17,407 bases of DNA from Saprospiraceae bacterium (lineage in GTDB: Bacteria > Bacteroidota > Bacteroidia > Bacteroidales > JAIPBB01), in NCBI GenBank assembly GCA_021739805.1, contig JAIPBB010000088.1, forward strand, positions 1 through 17,407. The letters are read 5' to 3'. The notes beneath the pieces are model-generated. The model worked only from the letters and a program-made list of their open reading frames with translations. It did no database searches and was not told the DNA's origin. The position numbers were made by a program, and so were the translations under genes. Below, piece after piece: positions 16,268 through 17,407 of this stretch; the stretch's first letter is position 1; the number at the start of each line of letters is the position of its first letter.

Positions 16268-17233
16268 TTAATTCTGCTCCGCTGCTGCTTTCTGTGTTAA
16301 TTTATCCAAAACATTTTGTGTTCCTGCATGCTGAATACTGGCATTTAATTCAAAGCCAACAAGGAGTATGCTTGCATTAAAATAAATCCAAAGCATTATC
16401 ACAATTAAAGTTCCAATTGAACCGTAAAGGGCATTATACTTTGAGAAATTATTTACATAAAAGTCAAATCCTAAGGAAGTTACAAGTGATAAAATTGTTG
16501 CTAGAGTGGAGCCGGCAGAAAAAAACCTAAATCTTTGTCGTTTAGCCGGTGCTAAATAGTAAATAAAAGAAATTGTGAAAAATATCATGGCAATAACCAC
16601 TATCCATCTGGTGGATTGAATTAAGAAATAGGAAAAATAGCCGTGAATAATATCTTTTTCTGCCAGGAAATTTAATGCTTCAGTGCCAATGATAATCATC
16701 AATATTGCAACAATAATAATTACTGACATGATGATTACCAAGAAAATTGATACGAGACGGACTTTTATAAATGATCGTTTTTCATCGAAATGGTAAGTGT
16801 CGTTAAAAGCTTCGATTAAACTTCGAATTCCTTTTGTGGAGAAATATAAAGCAAGAATAACACCCACTGATAAAAGGCTGCCATGTTTTCTGCCAACAAT
16901 ATCTTCAACGGTGGAACTTATAGTTTCAAAAGCACTTTGGGGAAGAATATCAGCAAGAAGTCCCATAAGGATTTCTTGAAAATTATCGATTGGAAGATAT
17001 GGAATAATAGTAAAGAAAAATAATATTGCTGGAAATACAGCTAAAAAGAAATTATATGAAGTAGCAGCAGCACGTGTTGAAATTGAACTTTTCTGAATTC
17101 CCTTAACAAAAAAAGCACCAACATCAAAAATAGGAACTCTATCGAAACCGGGTAAAATCAATTTCTTTAAAAAGGCAATAAGACTCTTTATTGGTTTCCA
17201 GGAGAGAACTTTATCTAAATATTTGTTCGCCAT
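16268..17233 (-). CDS. YihY/BrkB-family integral inner-membrane protein
   Basis: The 321-residue protein has about six transmembrane segments (near 61-79, 119-134, 158-187, 207-227, 239-258 and 268-295). The family signature RAAATSYNFFLAVFPAILFF (54-73) is present, as are YFSTKGIRSLIEAFNDTY (130-147) and YGSIGTLIVIMLWIYFNASI (270-289), followed by GFELNA (293-298). This family was once annotated as ribonuclease BN, but the nuclease activity belongs to an unrelated protein. The true role is unsettled, with transport or envelope functions proposed. The N-terminal soluble stretch and the polar Gln/Ala-rich tail (300-321) are cytoplasmic by prediction. The start follows an A-rich leader. No operon partner is visible; the upstream DNA carries hairpin repeats. 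Confidence 0.93.
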   Translation of the reverse strand: MANKYLDKVLSWKPIKSLIAFLKKLILPGFDRVPIFDVGAFFVKGIQKSSISTRAAATSYNFFLAVFPAILFFFTIIPYLPIDNFQEILMGLLADILPQSAFETISSTVEDIVGRKHGSLLSVGVILALYFSTKGIRSLIEAFNDTYHFDEKRSFIKVRLVSIFLVIIMSVIIIVAILMIIIGTEALNFLAEKDIIHGYFSYFLIQSTRWIVVIAMIFFTISFIYYLAPAKRQRFRFFSAGSTLATILSLVTSLGFDFYVNNFSKYNALYGSIGTLIVIMLWIYFNASILLVGFELNASIQHAGTQNVLDKLTQKAAAEQN

Positions 17234-17246
17234 TTTTAAATTTTAA

Positions 17247-17263
17247 GCCATGAATTCATGATT
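17247..17263. repeat. Degenerate half-copy of the right-edge hairpin repeat
   Basis: GCCATGAATTCATGATT matches the 5' arm of the full repeat (GCCACGAATTCACGAAT) at 14 of 17 positions. Two of the three differences are C-to-T changes. No matching 3' arm follows. Confidence 0.55.
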
Positions 17264-17272
17264 AATATTTTT

Positions 17273-17314
17273 GCCACGAATTCACGAATTGTTTTTTATT
17301 AGTGCATTCGTGGC
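17273..17314. repeat. Hairpin-forming intergenic repeat, copy 1
   Basis: The 5' arm GCCACGAATTCACGAAT (17273-17289) pairs with ATTAGTGCATTCGTGGC (17298-17314), with two mismatches over 17 bp and an 8-nt T-rich loop. The unit recurs 96 nt downstream. It lies upstream of the yihY-type gene, so it is not a terminator for it. It could belong to whatever gene lies beyond the right edge. Confidence 0.75.
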
Positions 17315-17368
17315 TAATTTTTTCACTTCAATTTCTCAGTAACACAACTATTCAATTATTTTTCTTTT

Positions 17369-17407
17369 GCCACGAATTCACGAATGATTTTTTTATTAGT
17401 GCATTCG
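17369..17407. repeat. Hairpin-forming intergenic repeat, copy 2, truncated by the window edge
   Basis: The 5' arm is identical to that of copy 1 over all 17 bases. A 9-nt T-rich loop and the first 13 bases of the same 3' arm (ATTAGTGCATTCG) follow before the sequence ends. Confidence 0.75.

Noticed and set aside
16268..17233. Annotation of the YihY/BrkB protein as ribonuclease BN
   Set aside because: This is a historical misassignment. The sequence is a polytopic membrane protein with no nuclease motif.
17273..17407. Possible CRISPR array at the right edge
   Set aside because: Only two full units are visible. They are palindromic over their whole length with a T-rich loop, the interval between them is AT-rich filler, and no cas gene is present. 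A hairpin repeat explains it better.

Overview
The window is AT-rich DNA that looks like a member of the Bacteroidota, probably an uncultured or environmental lineage in or near the Bacteroidales. The signs are start codons without Shine-Dalgarno sequences, several matches to the Bacteroidota -7 promoter box (TAnnTTTG), a lipoprotein of the DUF4249 type, a TPR-PAS histidine kinase paired with a LuxR-type regulator, and purine-rich degenerate intergenic repeats of the sort common in these genomes. No tRNA, rRNA, CRISPR array, transposase or phage gene was seen.

Layout. Positions 1-10525 are all minus strand. Reading in the direction of transcription, they hold a DUF4249-like lipoprotein (10525-9506), the chaperone DnaK (9280-7373) closed by a clear intrinsic terminator, a large sensor kinase (7156-4718), its probable response regulator (4638-3991), and a giant secreted parallel beta-helix protein that starts at 3788 and runs off the left edge. 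The beta-helix gene is open for at least 1262 codons and has four tandem modules, the last one cut by the window edge. Positions 10526-16081 are plus strand: panB (pantothenate synthesis), an RluA-family pseudouridine synthase, and a 945-residue outer-membrane protein that joins a zinc-peptidase-like domain to a predicted beta-propeller and a beta-barrel. The window ends with a convergent YihY/BrkB membrane protein (17233-16268).

How the genes relate. The kinase and regulator form a plausible two-component pair, and the secreted beta-helix gene lies directly downstream with a dyad/direct-repeat element in the gap. This kinase/regulator/surface-protein cassette is the most system-like unit here, but the regulatory link is inferred. 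The other genes are housekeeping or cell-surface functions with no evident pathway link.

Non-coding structure. The three gaps around panB and the pseudouridine synthase (10.6-13.2 kb) are filled with dispersed, tandem and inverted short repeats. One such repeat tract appears to have been captured as the C-terminal tail of the pseudouridine synthase. A five-copy 8-mer array lies between the convergent genes near 16.1-16.2 kb, and a hairpin-forming repeat recurs at the right edge.
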